The notes: generated by a model not told the origin, from the sequence alone. Positions 23,805 to 35,865 are shown, counted from the first letter of the stretch. The stretch is DNA of 64,000 bases from Cystobasidium ongulense (GCA_022835595.1 BQUP01000002.1:2094534-2158533); one strand, 5' to 3'. Program-made: numbers and translations.

Positions 23805-23999
23805 AGCGAATGCCGAGTCAGATTCTAAATGTTGTCAATGCCGCAGCGTAAGAGTAAGGATGCAATATAAGCAAACAAAACAGTCTTGAATTACTGATAA
23901 ACACGCAAGCGCGGTGCAATGTGAATATAGGATTATCACGGACCAAGCTGCTACTTATCCGATTCTGACCAAATCGATGAGTTTTCTTCGGGTGTCCTG

Positions 24000-24305
24000 T
24001 CAACGAGGTGATCCGGCCCAAACCAACCTTATTAGTATGCATATGGACAATACGACACAGAGGATCAACATGACACATCGGTACTCCTTTTTAATCGGCT
24101 TCCTCAAACATCTTCGTTTGTGCGGATCCGTCGGAGCACCCGAGGTCTTGTCAGAATTCGGTTGTTGAGGATCTTTTGCGACCGGCTCAATTTCAAGGAT
24201 GGTGTCTTCAACGAGTGTTGATGCGAGACTGGCACTGTCACTGTCCAAGGGTTGAGTGCGCGTTAATTCATGCGATTTCCCTGCTTTTGCCTTGTTGGGG
24301 GGCAT
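24000..24305 (-). CDS. Small single-pass membrane protein, unknown
   Basis: A 101-codon frame from ATG 24305 (MPPNKAKAGKS) to a TGA at 24000-24002. The first 75 residues are polar, rich in Ser, Thr, Pro and Asp; a basic run (HKRRCLRKPIKKEYR) is followed by a strong hydrophobic helix (CVMLILCVVLSICILIRLVW) and ends three residues later (GSPR after WA). This is the layout of a tail-anchored or stop-transfer protein. I do not recognise it. It converges on MSC2 with a 195-base gap. Confidence 0.45.
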   Translation of the reverse strand: MPPNKAKAGKSHELTRTQPLDSDSASLASTLVEDTILEIEPVAKDPQQPNSDKTSGAPTDPHKRRCLRKPIKKEYRCVMLILCVVLSICILIRLVWAGSPR

Positions 24306-25110
24306 GGTGCGTCCTGTCTTTGTCATGATGCAGCAGAGAAGATGTTCAGAGACACAGACAATGCGGCGGAGGCTTAAAGAGGTGGTGCGAATGTAGCGAA
24401 GACAAGGAGAGGAGAGGCAGGAGAGAGCAGCTTTAATAGGGCAGGCTGCTTTGATTTGCCACCTGACTATCTGCTGCTGCTGTGCTCGTATTCGGAGATG
24501 AGGAGTCAGAGAGATTTGACACGGTTCATTTGCGTGTATTTCCTTTCATGTGACAGCATAGCATGCGGGAGATTAGGGCAAGAAATAGTGTGTGTGCATC
24601 TCTTGGACTGGCCTGTAGAGCAGCTTGAGATGGGCCCGTAGCCCAGTGAGGACTCTTGCGTTCAGAGCATGGCGAGTCGCTTGCAGTGAGAGTGTGATAC
24701 GATGTTAGTCGTTAGCAGTAGTCCATCCATCCATCCATCCAGCATGTCGATAGTGACTGCGAGCGAGTGAGTTGGAATGAGAGAAGTCGAGGTTTATGCC
24801 CGCGATAATGCCGTCGTGTCGTCGATCACCCGTTTGCGCGCTGAATGAATGACAATCATGCGACAAATCAACGACACGATGTTGTCAGCCATCAAAGAGA
24901 GCGAGTTGGGTGGAAGGTGGTGCTGCTTCTCTCCTACTCACTCTGCTCTGACCACTGAACTCGCTCTATAGCCACCGCTGACTCCGCCGGCTGTCTGGTG
25001 CACTGCGCCGTCATCGACTCGATTCAGCAGACATCGTGCATATCCACGTCGAGCCAGGCAAACCAGACACTACTCCAAGCATACCTAGGTGAAGCAGTGA
25101 ATAGAGCAGC
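24306..25110. other. Upstream region of the first P450 gene
   Basis: 805 bases without a supported exon. It holds four to five CCAT tandem words at 24723-24740. A stretch near 24609-24630 (TGGCCTGTAGAGCAGCTTGA) resembles one near 28702 upstream of the second P450 gene, suggesting that the duplication carried some promoter sequence. Confidence 0.4.
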
Positions 25111-27157
25111 ATGAGCCAACTCCTGCTCGGCGCACTCTTCTTCGCAGCCCTGTGCAGGGTGTTCGACGCAAAGGCAGCCTTGTATGGGGCAACTGCAGCC
25201 TACCTCGCATTCCTCTGCAAACGCTTCCTTCAATTCCGCACCAATCTGAACAGCGTAAAGCACATCCCAGGAAGGCGATATCTCCTCACACCATGGGGCT
25301 CAGCGCTCTCCCTCGTCCTGCCCCCAATCCCTTACATCAACGCACCTCTTAATCCAAAAGTCAACGATCCAGTCGCTATTCGCAAGAGATATGACGATGC
25401 TGGATCAACAATCACATCTCTCGTATCTGCCTTCACACCGCGTGTCAGTCTATCAGTCGCAGATGCAAAGGCCATCCGAGCTATCATGGGAGATAGGCAC
25501 ATGTTCCCTAAACCATTAGAGCTGTATCGCATTCTCTCCATCTACGGAGAAAACGTGCTCATTACAGAAGGAGATGAATGGAAAAAGCATCGCAAGATCG
25601 TAGCTCCTGCATTCTCAGAGGATACATACGTTTTAGACTGGGCAGTCGCGACCAACGTCACGAAGAATTGGATGAAATCCCTAGAGACTAGAGCTCCTCA
25701 ATACGAAAATGGCATTGCTGTAGAACCGAATATCAACAAACTCTGCCTCCATCTCACACTCAGCATACTCACGAATACAGCATTTGGAGTGCCCATCGCC
25801 TCTCCAGGTCAAGAACCAGATCCAGTACCTGCAGGACACAAATACAGTCTAAAAGATACATTAGAAGGGGCCATGGATCAACCTATTTTATTCACTACAG
25901 TCGCGACGCCAAAATGGCTATTCTGGTTACCTTTGAAAAAATTCAAGCTTGCAAAAGAATTGAAGGCGGAATTGAATCAATGGTTGAATGAAATTGTTGA
26001 AGAGAGGAGAAAAGCACTTCAAATGGGAGAGGAAAAGAAGGATTTATTGTATAATCTCGTTAAAGCTAATGATGCACTTCAAGATCAACAGACTTTAATG
26101 AATGAAAAAGGACCTTATGAACAGGCTGTGAATGGAAAGACAAAGAGTGAAATGCTCGATCCTGATGAGCTAGCTGGAAATCTGTTCATCTTCCTCATTG
26201 CCGGGCATGAGACTAGTGCGTCTTTCACCCCACCTTGCGTTCGAAGGGTGACTCTGCTGACTTTATTGAAACACAACTCGCCGTACAGCCGCACATACAC
26301 TAGCTTTTGCTCTAGGTCTACTAGCGATCTATCCAGACGAGCAAGAAAAGCTATACGAACAAATCTTAGAAATAAATCCTAATCCAGATGCAGAAGTACC
26401 TTATACAGATTATACTTTATATACAAGAGCATTAGCAATAGTTTATGAAACATTGAGATTATATCCTTCTGTTATTGGTGTTCCTAAATCTGTTAATACT
26501 GCTTCTGATACACTATTACCGGTTTCGGAAAGAGGTCCAAGCAGCGCTTCTGGAAATGGGAAGATATTCATTCCGAAAGGTACTCATATGAGCTTGGATG
26601 TACAATCCTTACACCATGATCGTAAGATTTTCCTCTTTCATACTTCCGCTTAAATGACATCGCTGATTCCACTTCCGCCTCTTTTTGTGTATTATAGCCT
26701 TCTACTGGCCGGAACCTGAAGAATTCAAGCCTGACCGCTTTATCGATACAGAGACGTACAAGTACGACAGGGACGCTTTTATTCCATTCTCATCGGGTGC
26801 TCGTTCATGCGTTGGTCGCAAGTTTGCAGAAGTGGAAATGGTCGGTAAGTTGCAATATTCATCTCCTTGAAAGCATTGTTTTATTGTCTTCTGACACCGC
26901 ACAACATGCTGATTGTTTGTTCTCCCCTCTTTTCTAAAATCGACGCTCTTCTTCTACTTGATATGCTTGACTTTGTCTACACACAAACAGCTATACTCAT
27001 CACTCTATGCCGCAATTATCGAATCGTCCTACCGAAGAACATGCAAGGCCAACCTGGAGAAACGAAAGCAGAGATGAAGGCTAGAATATTGGCAAATAGG
27101 AGTATGATTACTTTGACACCTTTGAATCTGTCTCTTGGCTTTCAAAGGAGGGTGTGA
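25111..27157 (+). CDS. Cytochrome P450 monooxygenase, copy 1
   Basis: Membrane-bound class II P450, haem-thiolate oxygenase; substrate unknown. Exons 25111-26215, 26289-26621, 26698-26844, 26991-27157 join to about 583 residues. The N-terminus is a membrane anchor (two short hydrophobic stretches up to residue 35) followed by the HIPGRRYLL hinge. GDEWKKHRKIVAPAFSE is the C-helix with W and R for the haem propionates. LIAGHET is the I-helix oxygen-binding motif, split by intron 1; YETLRLYP holds ExxR; FSSGARSCVGRKFAEVE is the haem loop with the axial Cys. It is paralogous to the gene at 29132, with the same intron positions and phases. Confidence 0.93.
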
Positions 27158-29131
27158 AATCAGACCGCTGCTGTAGTTTCAGTCACATCTTCATCGGTGC
27201 AATCAATACACGAGCATCTATGGACAAGTGCTGTTCCACCGATGCCCTGCCTACTGGAACGACTGGAACACGTCAGTCAAGCGGAGTTCCAAATTGATTT
27301 CTGGCAATGAATCTGCAACCAGCCGAGAAGCTTGTCCCCTTTCTAGGCATGGCGTGCAGGTGATACTGACAATATACAGATGTCAAATGCAATTACAAGA
27401 AAGATCAAGATAAAGTAACGGTTGAAGGAAGGGAAACGCATCTCTGTAAAGAAGGGACAGAAGGCAAAAGTGTCTGCTTTCGGTCCTCGTTGACGATGTT
27501 ATGGACGACTGATGGTTGCCCGGACCCAGGTGACAAAGCCGTACGCGGCTTCTTCGCCCGCCACCCGGGCCTGAAATGAGGGAGAGAACTACAAGCTGGC
27601 TCCGGCGCGTCATTAGTAGGGCAGTCTATTTCAAGCGGGACTAGGCAGTGTCCAAGTATCTGACACACGAAGAAAATCGCTAATGAACGTGGTCTTCGAG
27701 ATGCCTATCTTCTTCATCATTCACGAGTTAGGGAAGTGAAGGGAACTATACGAAGTGAGAGGTGAACGTTGCGTGTACTCCTTCCACCCATGTTTCTCCA
27801 TCAAGCGTCTGCCATCATTGCTGATGGGTTCGAAACGCGATTTTGTCAGGTGACCTTGCTCTACCCTCAATATGTCGTCAGTCCAGTACTTTTGGCCAAC
27901 ACATATAAATTTGCTCCTTCCATTTTGCAAATCTTTGACCAAAAAGTGGGCATCGCGTAGGTCTTCGGGTGCCATGACTGAAATTGCAATAACTACAATG
28001 CTACCCCAGACGCAGTGTCCATCCGTACAAGTGACTTGGCTGCAGACAGCGAGCAAATTTGGTTGAGTCTGAGCTTATCGAGAGGCATGTGACTTACCCC
28101 CTTGTATACATACTGTACCAGCGCAGTGGAGTGAGCTTGAGCGGCTGGAAGGTATGCAAACGAGTGAAGTACGAGGGCTTAGATATTGTCTGTTGGTGGT
28201 TAGTGGGGAAGAGAAGAACAGAGGGAGGAGGGAGAGGGGAGGCGGCATAGAGCGCGAAAGGGAGGGGGAGAGTGTCGGACGCGCACGCACTTGTGCGCAG
28301 CCACGACATCCATTCACCCCCACGCTGTCCAACGCTTACTACCGTACGTATAGCCCATACTCCGGCGATGCTATCAGAAAAGGAAACCGGCCGCACTCGC
28401 GCTCAGCAGCGTATACCAATTCTGAGAGACTGACGCTTGCTGGCTCAAAGGCAAGCGAAACTCGTTGCGCGGGCTCGCATAACCTAGAAGCATTTGCTCG
28501 ATGGTGCCCGAATAGTCTGTAGTGTACTAGTATGAGTATACCAGCTGGTGTCAAGTCGCTTTGCATAGCCTTCGCAAATACGGCGTAAGAGAGATACATG
28601 TAAGCTACTTGCTCTTGCCCTGTCGAAACCTTCGACATGTCTCGTCCAATGCAGGGCAAAGTATGTTACAGCCTGCAGGCGAAACGTCCTTCAGAGTAGA
28701 ATGGCCCGTCGAGCAGCTTGTCGATGTGTCAGGCGACAGCTATGCTTGTTGCAGCTTGTCATGGCGGTGTCGTGTCGGGTGTCGAGTCTGCAACCGTCCT
28801 CTGTACAGCATGCATGCACGCAAAGTGTGTTGAGATGTTGAAGCTTGACCTGGCAGTTGGTGACGGACAGAGAGGTGCTGACTTCTCGAGCATGGCAGCT
28901 TGTGGACGCAGTTCTGTCAAGCCCAGAGGGGAGCAGTTCCTTCTTGTATGTTGTCTTCTAGACTTCTATAGCTAGTGATAGTCCACTCCTTGTCCTCCCA
29001 TCGCACTCTCACAACTTCCTCGTCACTGCTGATGCTCCAGCTATCCTGCTCGTCCGAATTAGCAGCACGTGCCTAATCATCAAGAGATATCAAGCACACC
29101 GTCAGACAGAAAAGCAGCATAGTAGCTCGCT
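27158..29131. other. Spacer between the two P450 genes
   Basis: About 2 kb with no firmly supported gene. It contains one minus-strand open frame listed separately, an A/G-rich tract (28200-28270, GAGAGGGA-like words) and a GC-rich partly self-complementary stretch near 27525-27575. The last 400 bases should carry the promoter of the second P450. Confidence 0.4.
27721..28056 (-). CDS. Doubtful open reading frame between the P450 genes
   Basis: A 111-codon frame; from an internal Met near 27975 it reads MAPEDLRDAHFLVKDLQN, with later VEQGHLTKSRFEPISND and RRLMEKHGWKEYT. The composition is protein-like, but no family is recognised and no flanking exon was found. It could be a short gene, a relic or chance. 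Confidence 0.2.
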   Translation of the reverse strand: MLAVCSQVTCTDGHCVWGSIVVIAISVMAPEDLRDAHFLVKDLQNGRSKFICVGQKYWTDDILRVEQGHLTKSRFEPISNDGRRLMEKHGWKEYTQRSPLTSYSSLHFPNS

Positions 29132-31155
29132 ATGAGCCAGCTACAACTAGCTGCGCTCTTCCTCGCAACCCTCTGCAAAGTCTTTGGTGCTCGAGCTGCC
29201 TTCTATGTGGCAACCGCTGCCTATCTCGCCGTCCTCTACAGGCGCTTCCTTCAGTTCCGCACCAACTCAAACTTCGTAAAGGACATCCCCGGCAAACGCT
29301 ACCTGCTTGCACCAGGTGGATCATCGGACCTTGTACTGCTTCTGCCTGCGATTCCCTACATCAAGCCTCCTCTTAATCAGAAGATCAACGATCCAGTCGC
29401 CCTACGCAAGCAATACGAAGATGCCGGGTCCACTATCACCTCTATCGTATCTGCATTCACCCCACGCATTACTCTCCAGGTTTCAGATCCCAAGACTATC
29501 CGAGCAGCCTTAAACAACAGGCATATATTCCCGAAGCCTTGGGGTCTATACCGCCTTTTTTCAATATACGGAGAGAATGTTCTCATCACAGAAGGTGACG
29601 AGTGGAAGAAGCATCGCAAATTCGTGGCTCCTGCATTTTCTGAAGAAACCTTTCTACTAGAATGGGAAGTCGCTTCAAATGTCGCAAAGGACTGGATGGC
29701 ATCTCTCGAGGCTAGAGCTCCAGAATACGAAGATGGTATTGTTCTGGAACCAAACATGAACAAAATCTGCTTACATATCGCACTTGGCATCATCGCACGC
29801 ACTGCATTTGGAGTTCCCATTGCCTCGCCAGGTCAGGCGGCAGATCCAGTCCCTCCAGGACACAAGTATAACTTGAAAGACACTTTAGAAGGAGCATTGG
29901 ATCATCCCAGTTTATTCACTACAATTGCAACACCAAAATGGTTATTATGGATACCGCTTAAGCGATTCAAATTAGCAAAAGAAATCAAGCTCGAACTGCA
30001 TCAATGGTTAGATGAGATTGTCGAAGATCGAAAAAAAGCACCTCAAATGGGTGAAGAGAGGAAGGACTTGCTTTATAATCTGGTCAAAGCTAATGAAGCT
30101 CTTCAAGATCAACAGACGTCAAAACGTGAAAAGGGGTCTGTTGAAGAAACTATGAAGAGCAGCGGGAAGGCGAAGAGTGAAATGCTCAATCCTGATGAGC
30201 TGGCTGGAAATCTCTTCATCTTTCTTCTTGCTGGGCATGAGTCTAGTACGTCGCCTGTCTGTCAATGCAGGTTTCCCGATGAAGAACAGACACTTATTGA
30301 TGGCCTACAACCTCCGTTCACAGGCGCGCACACACTAGCCTTCGCATTGGGTCTACTGGCAATCTATCCAGAAGAGCAAGAAAAGCTTTACGAGCACATT
30401 CAAGCAATAAATCCAAATCCAGATGCTGAAGTACCTTATACAGATTACACCTTATATACAAGAGCATTAGCAGTAGTATACGAAACGTTAAGATTATATC
30501 CTGCCGTTATATGGGTACCTAAATTCGTCAACACACCTTCTGGCGCCCTCTTACCGATTTCAGACAGAGGACCAATTGGAGGTAGTGAAACTGGAAACAT
30601 ATTTGTTCCGAACGGCACGTATCTGAACTTGGATGTGCAATCCTTGCACCACGATCGTGAGCTCAATCGTCAACTGCATAAAGGTCAAGGCTGATCTATA
30701 ATCTCTCTTTGACAGCCTTCTTTTGGCCTGAACCGGAAGATTTCAGACCTGATCGTTTCATCGACACCGAAACATACAAATACAACAGGAACGCTTTCCT
30801 TCCTTTCTCATCAGGCGCCCGTGCATGCGTCGGTCGCAAGTTTGCGGAAGTGGAATTGGTTGGTAAGTGCAACCACACCCTTTGAGGCCTCTGAGCTTTT
30901 TCTCGTGCTGGACTATACTGACTGATTTCTGCTCGCTCGCATGATCCTACACCCTCTCCTTGCTTGGTGCTACTTGTGCCTCATATAGCTATTCTCGTAG
31001 CTTTGTGCCGCAATTATCGAATCGTCCTACCGAAGAACATGCAAGGCCCAGCTGGAGAAACGAAGAGCGAAATGAGATCTAGGATATTGATGAATAGGAG
31101 CATGATTACCCTTACACCTTTGAATCTGTCCCTTGGCTTTCAGAGTAGAGTGTGA
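29132..31155 (+). CDS. Cytochrome P450 monooxygenase, copy 2
   Basis: Exons 29132-30245, 30324-30656, 30716-30862 and 30989-31155. Each border matches copy 1 in place and phase. The protein runs close to copy 1 over its whole length: the anchor, DIPGKRYLL, GDEWKKHRKFVAPAFSEE, LLAGHES (Ser for Thr at the I-helix end, restored as S-A-H after the splice), YETLRLYP, and FSSGARACVGRKFAEVE. The change at the I-helix (AGHET to AGHES) and a slightly longer loop after QQTS are the visible differences. A tandem duplicate that is still intact; it may have a shifted substrate range (inference). Confidence 0.93.
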
Positions 31156-31703
31156 AGCATGTCGCATACGTATTCTTCGAGTCGTAAATTTGCGTGTGCA
31201 ATACACGTGTATTGTTCTTACATACAGCGACTTGTGCCCTCTTGAGTGATTTTCAGCAAAGAGCAATCGCATAAACGGTTATCGAATCATACGTTGGTTA
31301 GCAGAGGACTTGCGGACAAATGACAGGCTTGATCAACTCTTTTTGTGTACTCATCCTCATCCTCAGTTCGTAGCGAGATTTGGTAAAATAAAAGTCAAAC
31401 AATGTGACGACCAAGGACAGGGGGAAGAGCATTGAACAAACGAGAAGGGAAAAGGGAGACTGTGCAAACTTGCTAACTTCTTGTCATATCGGCAGCCGAG
31501 GAGATGGGCTAGATTATACTACAAAGTTGAGTTTGGAACAGCGAGCGACCCGCAGGCGGTCACGAGGAAGACACTTCAGATTGCCAAAAGTAGGTGGAGA
31601 TAGCCACCGCCTATTACATCCAAGCTGAAAATGGTGAGCAACACACTCTTATAGTGAAACAGCATCACGAAAGTAAATCCAATTCAAGTTTAGACAGCCA
31701 AAA
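31156..31703. other. 3' flank of the second P450 gene
   Basis: No supported gene in this stretch. Confidence 0.3.
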
Positions 31704-32472
31704 TTATATAGTGGAGACATATCTTTCAAAAGTAGCACGGTTACGAGTAGTGGGACCTGCACAACAAGACACTAGCTTCACATCGTTAGCCGAAACCGAT
31801 ACCGTATGCAAATTAATTTTCAATCCCCCCCTTTCCCGCTCGCTTTGGAATTTCCGTTGCAGGGAGGACTGCCTTTTTTTTTTTGATGCCTTAGATGCTT
31901 TCACAGCTTTCGGCAACTGTGAGATTGTGGCAGTTGGCTGTGGTTTTGCGGCTGATTGGGGTGTCTGTGAACTTTTATGTGTGTTCGTCCTTCGAGCCTT
32001 CACGGTCGAAGCTGCTTGTACTCCCTTGCTACTTGACGAGGCCCCTGACCTTGCATCAGACTCTTGCGGATCGACTCTCGAGGGAATGACCTGCGGTGTT
32101 GGATCGAACGTTACGTGGGTCTGTGGTAAGACACGTACTCGCCTAGCGGGCTGTACGACACCTTGCTGGCTTGACGCCGCTCTTCGCTTCTTGGCTTGAT
32201 TTGCCCTCCAGACATGACAATTACACGGTCGCAAGGATTTTTACTTCGTTGGCAATCACTCGCATGCTTTGTCTCGGGTTTCGAGGTACACGAACCCATA
32301 CCTGCCTGTTCTGGGTGATGGTTGTCCAGTACAGAAGCGGACAAGCTGTATGGCAGGCCGAGGATGAAGTTACTCGGCGCGTGTTAGCTGTATAGTCCTG
32401 CTTTCTATAAACGACTTGGGGAGAGTAAGAATCCATCAACTGGGCCAACCTCATACAGTGTCCTTTGCTCAT
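31704..32472 (-). CDS. Unresolved coding-like region, basic Ser/Gln-rich protein
   Basis: The best part is a 176-codon frame (32234-31704) with WRANQAKKRRAASSQQG, THVTFDPTPQVIPSRVD, then Ser/Lys/Thr-rich text ending in KASKASKKKRQSS, which looks like a disordered nuclear protein. Upstream on the same strand three frames hold pieces that together resemble the second half of an RNA-recognition motif (GRYGFVYLETRDKA, an RNP1-like string, and CDRVIVM), but I could not link them with ordinary introns. It may be a gene with unusual exons or a decayed one. No function is claimed. Confidence 0.3.
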
Positions 32473-32487
32473 CAGTACCGCCTAGGC

Positions 32488-33158
32488 ATGTCTGAACCGT
32501 ACGACAAGGCTGTGCTTTGCACGATTGCCAAATAAGATTGTACAGAGTAAAGCGCTACGCTAATTTCGAAGATCTGCTTCAGCAAAAATTTGGGAAAGGG
32601 GAGAGGGCAGCTAGAAGCCAGTACGGCGAGATGTGTGAATCGGAGACCCTTGGTAACATTCGAATTGACATCGACCCTTCACCGGCTCGAAGGTACGTTT
32701 CCGACATATCAGAGGCTGCCGCCAAACTCGCTATAAGCGGAGTCACGTCGAGCATACTCAATAGTAGGAAAGGCGGATACCAAGTCTTAGTGACTACCAT
32801 GAACTCGCAGTGGAGCGACTTTACGGCGCTTGATGTGCTTAAACTCCCAAGGCGCGCGCCCTGAGGCTGGCTCCCTCTTCCTTGATGGAGAGCTGTCGAG
32901 CATGTTGGCGCGAGGGCTTGAATTGCCTCTTCTGATAGTATGCCATACAATGCGCCAATGGATGATGAGCGTGAAGTACCCACTTGGCCAACTTGCGTGG
33001 AATTACAGTCTCGCGGGGTTAACCTACAATGGCATGGAAAGATCCCGCATCCTGGGTACCTTGAGGACAGTGTATTCGGACACATTGGCCGGGAAGAAGT
33101 TGGCCAGACTATAGTGTGGCATCGACAACCTTTCACGCTCATATCGCAAACTGTGTAG
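32488..33158 (+). CDS. Hypothetical protein, exon structure uncertain
   Basis: ATG 32488 (MSEP) can be joined, through a roughly 40-base GT...AG intron ending near 32540, to a long open frame reading VKRYANFEDLLQQKFG, then IDPSPARRYVSDISEAAAKLA up to about 32862. A second coding-like stretch in the same frame numbering (32940-33158) reads DDEREVPTWPT and GYLEDSVFGHIGREEVGQT. In-frame stops between the two require an intron whose ends I cannot fix. The family is not recognised. It would be divergent from the minus-strand region just upstream. Confidence 0.35.
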
Positions 33159-33667
33159 CATTATATCGGTCATCGACATTAGCAAAGTCAGCATGCGTGA
33201 CGCGCATTTAAGCAGCGGTTTTCGGATTTTGCCCTTGTCAATGATGTGACTTGAGATGCCAGGTTAAGGTCTTGCAGCTTGTCCTAGTACGCATCAACTC
33301 CACAAGATACTCGCCTGCATGCTCGAGTAGCGAGTGTGTGATGCCCCCATGTCGGCCGCCTTGAAGAGCAGAGTGCAGCGAGATGGGCCTGATGAAGGCG
33401 AAGACCGTGACCAGGTGGATGAACAGCGAGAACTTGTAGCTAGCCAGCCGCATCCACGGACTCCACCGCCTGGTAGAAGCAGCTTCCAGGATGCTTCGAG
33501 GCAGCATGCACACCGCTTCGAGTGAGTCGTGGGTGCATTGTAGCAATGCTGAAAGTGTTGGCTGATGAAAATGGGTGATCGTCTTCGTGAACTCAATTGT
33601 CAATAGACGACTGCTCGTCGTTCGAGGCGCACCTACAAAGGCATTCAGAGATATCTTGGGCTCGTCA
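33159..33667. other. Upstream region of the 33668 gene
   Basis: No convincing exon. A long minus-strand frame (33238-34011) overlaps the next gene and shows only the reverse of its Ser-rich coding sequence. Confidence 0.35.
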
Positions 33668-35503
33668 ATGAGCATGCTCAGACCGGTCGCTGGTCCACTC
33701 CAAGTACAAAGCCTGGCCCCGCCCCAGCCACAACTCCATCCAGCAAGTACCTTCGGCTCATCCTTTGGTGCAGTCGCAGAAGCTTCAGTAGGGGGACAGG
33801 AAGAAGCTACACTACGCCCTACTCTGCCAGCCGTTACTACAACAGCTCCGGAGCCATCTACAGATTCTAGATCCGCCACTCCCTCCAGTATATCGGACAA
33901 TGCACCCATATCAGCGTGGTCATCAGGTACCGAAGTCGCGAGTTCTCTGTCCAGATCAGGAAGTGTCCATTCAAGTCGCTCTGCACGATCTACTGCTTCT
34001 GTATCTAGCAATGCGTCAGGAACAAGCTCGAGGCGCGTGTACCCCGTTTACAATCTCGAATTCCATACTCTTCACCATTCAGTCATTGTCGACGCAATGA
34101 CGGAAGAACGCGTCGCCCGCATACATAAAAGAGGAGTCGAAATCACCGACTTTGCCATGCTAGATGTAAGCTTTCGTGAGATCCCAAGTTGGCTATTGCC
34201 TCAGCCATATCTGACATGTCCATGTCGCACTTACAGCCAGTGATATACGGGCAACACTATGCGATCCCAAATTATACTCAACGAAGACAACAGGCAGCCA
34301 GGCTAGCCAGCTCAAGCCGTTCAGAAGGCCTGAGCAGCTTTACGCAAGATTTCAAACCTAGCAGCCTTTTAAACAAATTTAAGCGATTCAGCCTGAAGAG
34401 TCTGGCACATCCACCACCTGACAATGGCGTGGCGTCGAAACGTGCCTCAATTCTTCGGCCAACTCCTTCCGAACCTACTACCATATCAGGCGTTCCTACT
34501 GTTCCCTTGTTTCGAGAAAAGACAGCTCAGGGCGAGCTGATTGATGGGTCAGGCGCTGTACAATCTGCGACACATGCTCCGGGCTACGTGTGGCTCGTCA
34601 GATCATTTCTACGTAAAGATCTGATAGACGCTTCCGACTTATGTGATTTTACTGTCGAATGGAGGAAAACGCGCTCAAGAACCAGGCGGCGACCGGCTCA
34701 TTCGAATACTAGAGGAACTCAAAGTGCTTCGCAATCAAGAAGGAATAGTGTCTATTCTGAAGATGACGCTCCTGGTACCCCTGGGACGGTTGGGACGGCT
34801 ATTCCCGCTCATATGACTGCCAGAGAAAACAGTCCAAGCCGTCCTGGACGATCTTTCGATTATGCCCGGTTGTCAGAGTCGCTTGAAAATGATGACGGAT
34901 TACGGCAGTCCAATCATTTGAGGCCGGAAGGAGCATTAGCGGCGCGTATGCTGTCGCCGAACGCATTGAATAGACCTGCGACGGCACCTTTGAACTCCAC
35001 GAAGAGGTCACCATCACGAAGTCAGAGTCCAGCTCCGAGTATGACAGACGTGGCAAGTATAAGCAATCTAAGTCATACAGAAGGAACTTACGATTCGGGC
35101 GAAGAGAGTGATCCTGAGGATTCGGAAAAGCCATGGGCGTGAGTAATTATTATCTTGGCTGCAATTATTTCTCGACAAGGGAGAGCTGGACTGACACTGA
35201 ATACCTTCCAGGTGCGAGCTAGTTGTCAAACGTCCATTGACTACTGCTACAGAAGTTCCGGCTGTGAAACGGATACTGCTTGGCACGGTCACTCCATCAC
35301 CACATCATCCTCGACTAGTTGCGCACATGTCAATACCGCTTACTCTAGTACCTATCAATATTGGTACCAAGGGCCCATCGGATATACATACCATCAGCCC
35401 AGAAGAAATGAAGGATATAGTGACTGTAACCGGGCTGTGGCTTATTGTGAGAGAAGGATTAGGCTTAGGAGGCATCAAAGCTAAGAAAGGTGAAACGTCG
35501 TGA
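33668..35503 (+). CDS. Conserved fungal protein of unknown function
   Basis: Exons 33668-34165, 34237-35138 and 35212-35503, GT...AG, in frame, about 563 residues. I recognise a family seen widely in fungi without known function: a mid-region EFHTLHHSVIVDAMTEERVAR and QPVIYGQHYAIP block, a long Ser/Arg/Pro-rich disordered part, a VWLVRSFL...FTVEWRK strand, then a C-terminal domain with CELVVKRP, LLGTVTPSPHHPRLVA and the closing SPEEMKDIVTVTGLWLIVREGLG. The disordered part has many Ser/Thr-Pro and Arg-x-x-Ser sites. The start is set at MSMLRPVAG (33668); in-frame ATGs lie upstream, so the N-terminus is uncertain. Confidence 0.8.
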
Positions 35504-35865
35504 TTGCTTGGGTTTCAAGTTTTATTTGGGGAGCAACAAGCATATATAGTTAAATGATGACTGAAGTAATTCAGTACCTGATTAGGTCGTAAATAGCATA
35601 GTCGTTGGCTTTTCAATGTGTAGTCCATAGTTTCTTCCATAGTTGTGTTGCCACCAATTTGCTACTTCAGCACGAAATTTAGCACTTGAGCTTAAAACTC
35701 AAAGCTTAGAAGGTACAATGCAACATCGGTGATTCAGCACTGAGACTGTAGCTTGGTTGCACTCTACAAGATGCCTTCCATAATTCTCGATCATCCCACT
35801 TACTTGCCTACATGCAAGCCAATTCCACTTCTGACCTTGAAGCAATACTGAAGACATCAGCAAAG
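35504..35865. other. Intergenic before IPI3
   Basis: 362 bases with no supported exon. An ATG at 35771 opens only a short frame and an in-frame ATG at 35812 lies upstream of the chosen IPI3 start. Confidence 0.35.

Noticed and set aside
24723-24740. CCAT tandem words (also near 46042) as a telomere or regulatory array
   Set aside because: Only four to five copies of a common tetranucleotide; not a telomere-type unit and no pattern of placement.
27525-27580. GC-rich self-complementary stretch as a transposon end or structured RNA
   Set aside because: The pairing is short and imperfect, without a partner copy or target-site duplication in the window.
31704-33158. Homeodomain mating-type pair (HD1/HD2)
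   Set aside because: The divergent layout and a WRANQAKKRR string were suggestive, but helix 3 lacks the standard WFxNxR residues and no helix 1-2 sequence was found.
33238-34011. 257-codon minus-strand frame
   Set aside because: It mirrors the Ser-rich exon of the plus-strand gene at 33668, which has recognised family motifs.
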